The position numbers and the translations under genes were made by a program. Below, piece after piece: positions 7,823 through 8,665 of a stretch of DNA of 8,665 bases (positions are counted from its first letter, which is position 1; the number at the start of each line of letters is the position of its first letter). The DNA comes from an uncultured Porphyromonadaceae bacterium (GTDB taxonomy: Bacteria; Bacteroidota; Bacteroidia; Bacteroidales; Muribaculaceae). The notes beneath the pieces were generated by a model. The model saw nothing but the letters and a program-made list of their open reading frames with translations. It searched no databases and had not been told where the DNA came from. Location: NCBI GenBank assembly GCA_905193995.1, contig CAJJQT010000065.1, positions 1 to 8,665 on the forward strand, given 5' to 3'.

Positions 7823-8665
7823 ATGAAACACTCACATTGCCGGCGAATCGTCGTCGCCCTTGCCCTGGCAGCCTCGTTCGGCGCGTCAGCCTCACCGGTC
7901 GCCGAGCCGGCCGACTCGGCCTATCTCTTCGTCTACTTTACGGGCAATACCCCTCGGGAGGAGGCGGTCAGGTTTGCCGTCAGCACCGACGGATACCGCT
8001 ACCGCGCCCTCAACGGCAATGAGCCGGTCATCGACTCGCGGCTGATTTCCGAAACCGGCGGCGTGCGTGATCCACATATCTACCGCGGCCCCGACAACCG
8101 CTTCTATATGAGCCTGACTGACATGACCTCCGAAAAAGGGTGGGACTCCAACCGCGGGCTGATACTGCTGACGTCGGACAATCTTATCGACTGGCGGCAT
8201 TCAGCCATCAATATCCAGCGGAGGTTCGCGGGCCAGGACAGCCTCAGGCGCGTATGGGCTCCGCAGTCGATCTACGATCCCGAAGCGGGCCGGATGCTCG
8301 TGTACTGGTCAATGAAACACGGCGACAACGGCACCGACATCATCTATTACGCCTACGCCAACGACGACTTCACCGATTTCGTCACCGATCCGAAGGTCTT
8401 CTTCACTCCCGCCGACGGCAAATCGTGCATAGACGGCGACATCGCTGTGGACCGCGACGGCGCCTACCATCTTTTCTACAAAACCGAAGGCCACGGCAAC
8501 GGCATACGGACCGCAGTGGCCCGCTCGCTCACTGACGGCAGCTGGGCCGAGACCGAGGGATACAAGCAGCAGACTTCAGAGGCCGTCGAAGGTGCGGGAA
8601 CCTTCAAACTGATCGGTCAGGATAAATATATACTGATGTACGATGTATATATGAAAGGCAAGTAT
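7823..8665 (+). CDS. Secreted glycoside hydrolase family 43-like enzyme (3' end outside window)
   Basis: The 281 residues in the window start with a type I signal peptide (MKHSHCRRIVVALALAASFGASA, cleavage near residue 23, no lipobox), so the product is probably periplasmic. The rest looks like a GH43 five-bladed propeller: YLFVYFTGN, VRFAVSTDGYRYRAL, GGVRDPHIYRG, WDSNRGLILLTSDNLIDW, RVWAPQSIYDPEAGRMLVYWS, CIDGDIAVDRDGAYHLFYKTEGHG and EAVEGAG. By position, the three acidic catalytic residues are probably D83 (general base, in RDPHI), D204 or D206 (pKa modulator, in IDGD) and E256 (general acid, in VEGAG). Known GH43 members are inverting enzymes acting on arabinosides, xylosides or galactans; the subfamily and substrate cannot be assigned here. 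The gene starts 21 bp after the HTCS stop on the same strand, with no evident promoter or terminator between, so co-transcription is likely. The reading frame is open to the last base; extra C-terminal domains may follow. Confidence 0.92.
   Translation, partial: MKHSHCRRIVVALALAASFGASASPVAEPADSAYLFVYFTGNTPREEAVRFAVSTDGYRYRALNGNEPVIDSRLISETGGVRDPHIYRGPDNRFYMSLTDMTSEKGWDSNRGLILLTSDNLIDWRHSAINIQRRFAGQDSLRRVWAPQSIYDPEAGRMLVYWSMKHGDNGTDIIYYAYANDDFTDFVTDPKVFFTPADGKSCIDGDIAVDRDGAYHLFYKTEGHGNGIRTAVARSLTDGSWAETEGYKQQTSEAVEGAGTFKLIGQDKYILMYDVYMKGKY

Overview
The window is a segment of a polysaccharide utilization locus (PUL) from a member of the Bacteroidota, most likely order Bacteroidales. The evidence is a SusC/SusD outer-membrane pair, a one-protein hybrid two-component sensor (HTCS), a secreted family 43 glycoside hydrolase, and candidate Bacteroidetes-type -7 promoter boxes (TAnnTTTG) in place of E. 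coli-type promoters. Coding DNA is clearly GC-rich and the large intergenic gap is AT-rich, which fits a GC-rich Bacteroidales lineage such as Muribaculaceae better than typical human-gut Bacteroides. The genus cannot be fixed from this sequence alone.

Layout: on the minus strand, a complete SusC-like TonB-dependent transporter (3449 to 171) is followed after 21 bp by the 5' end of a SusD-like lipoprotein (149 to 1, running out of the window). A divergent intergenic region (3450-3823) holds a candidate promoter for each direction and several short repeats. On the plus strand, a full-length 1325-residue HTCS (3824-7801) is followed after 21 bp by a GH43-family enzyme (from 7823, cut by the window end).

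How the parts work together (inference from family knowledge): the SusD lipoprotein and SusC transporter capture and import an oligosaccharide across the outer membrane. The GH43 enzyme trims it in the periplasm. The HTCS periplasmic double propeller senses a breakdown product, and the phosphorelay H831 to D1130 activates the C-terminal AraC-type DNA-binding domain, which probably turns on the divergent susCD operon. GH43 suggests a plant cell-wall glycan with arabinose, xylose or galactose side chains or backbone, but the substrate is not determined. SusC has no N-terminal STN signalling domain and no sigma/anti-sigma pair is present, in keeping with HTCS control.

I did not find a convincingly new biological system. 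The gene content is a recognisable PUL. The points most worth checking are the repeats and -33-less promoters in the divergent control region, and the placement of an exported GH43 enzyme directly behind its probable sensor.
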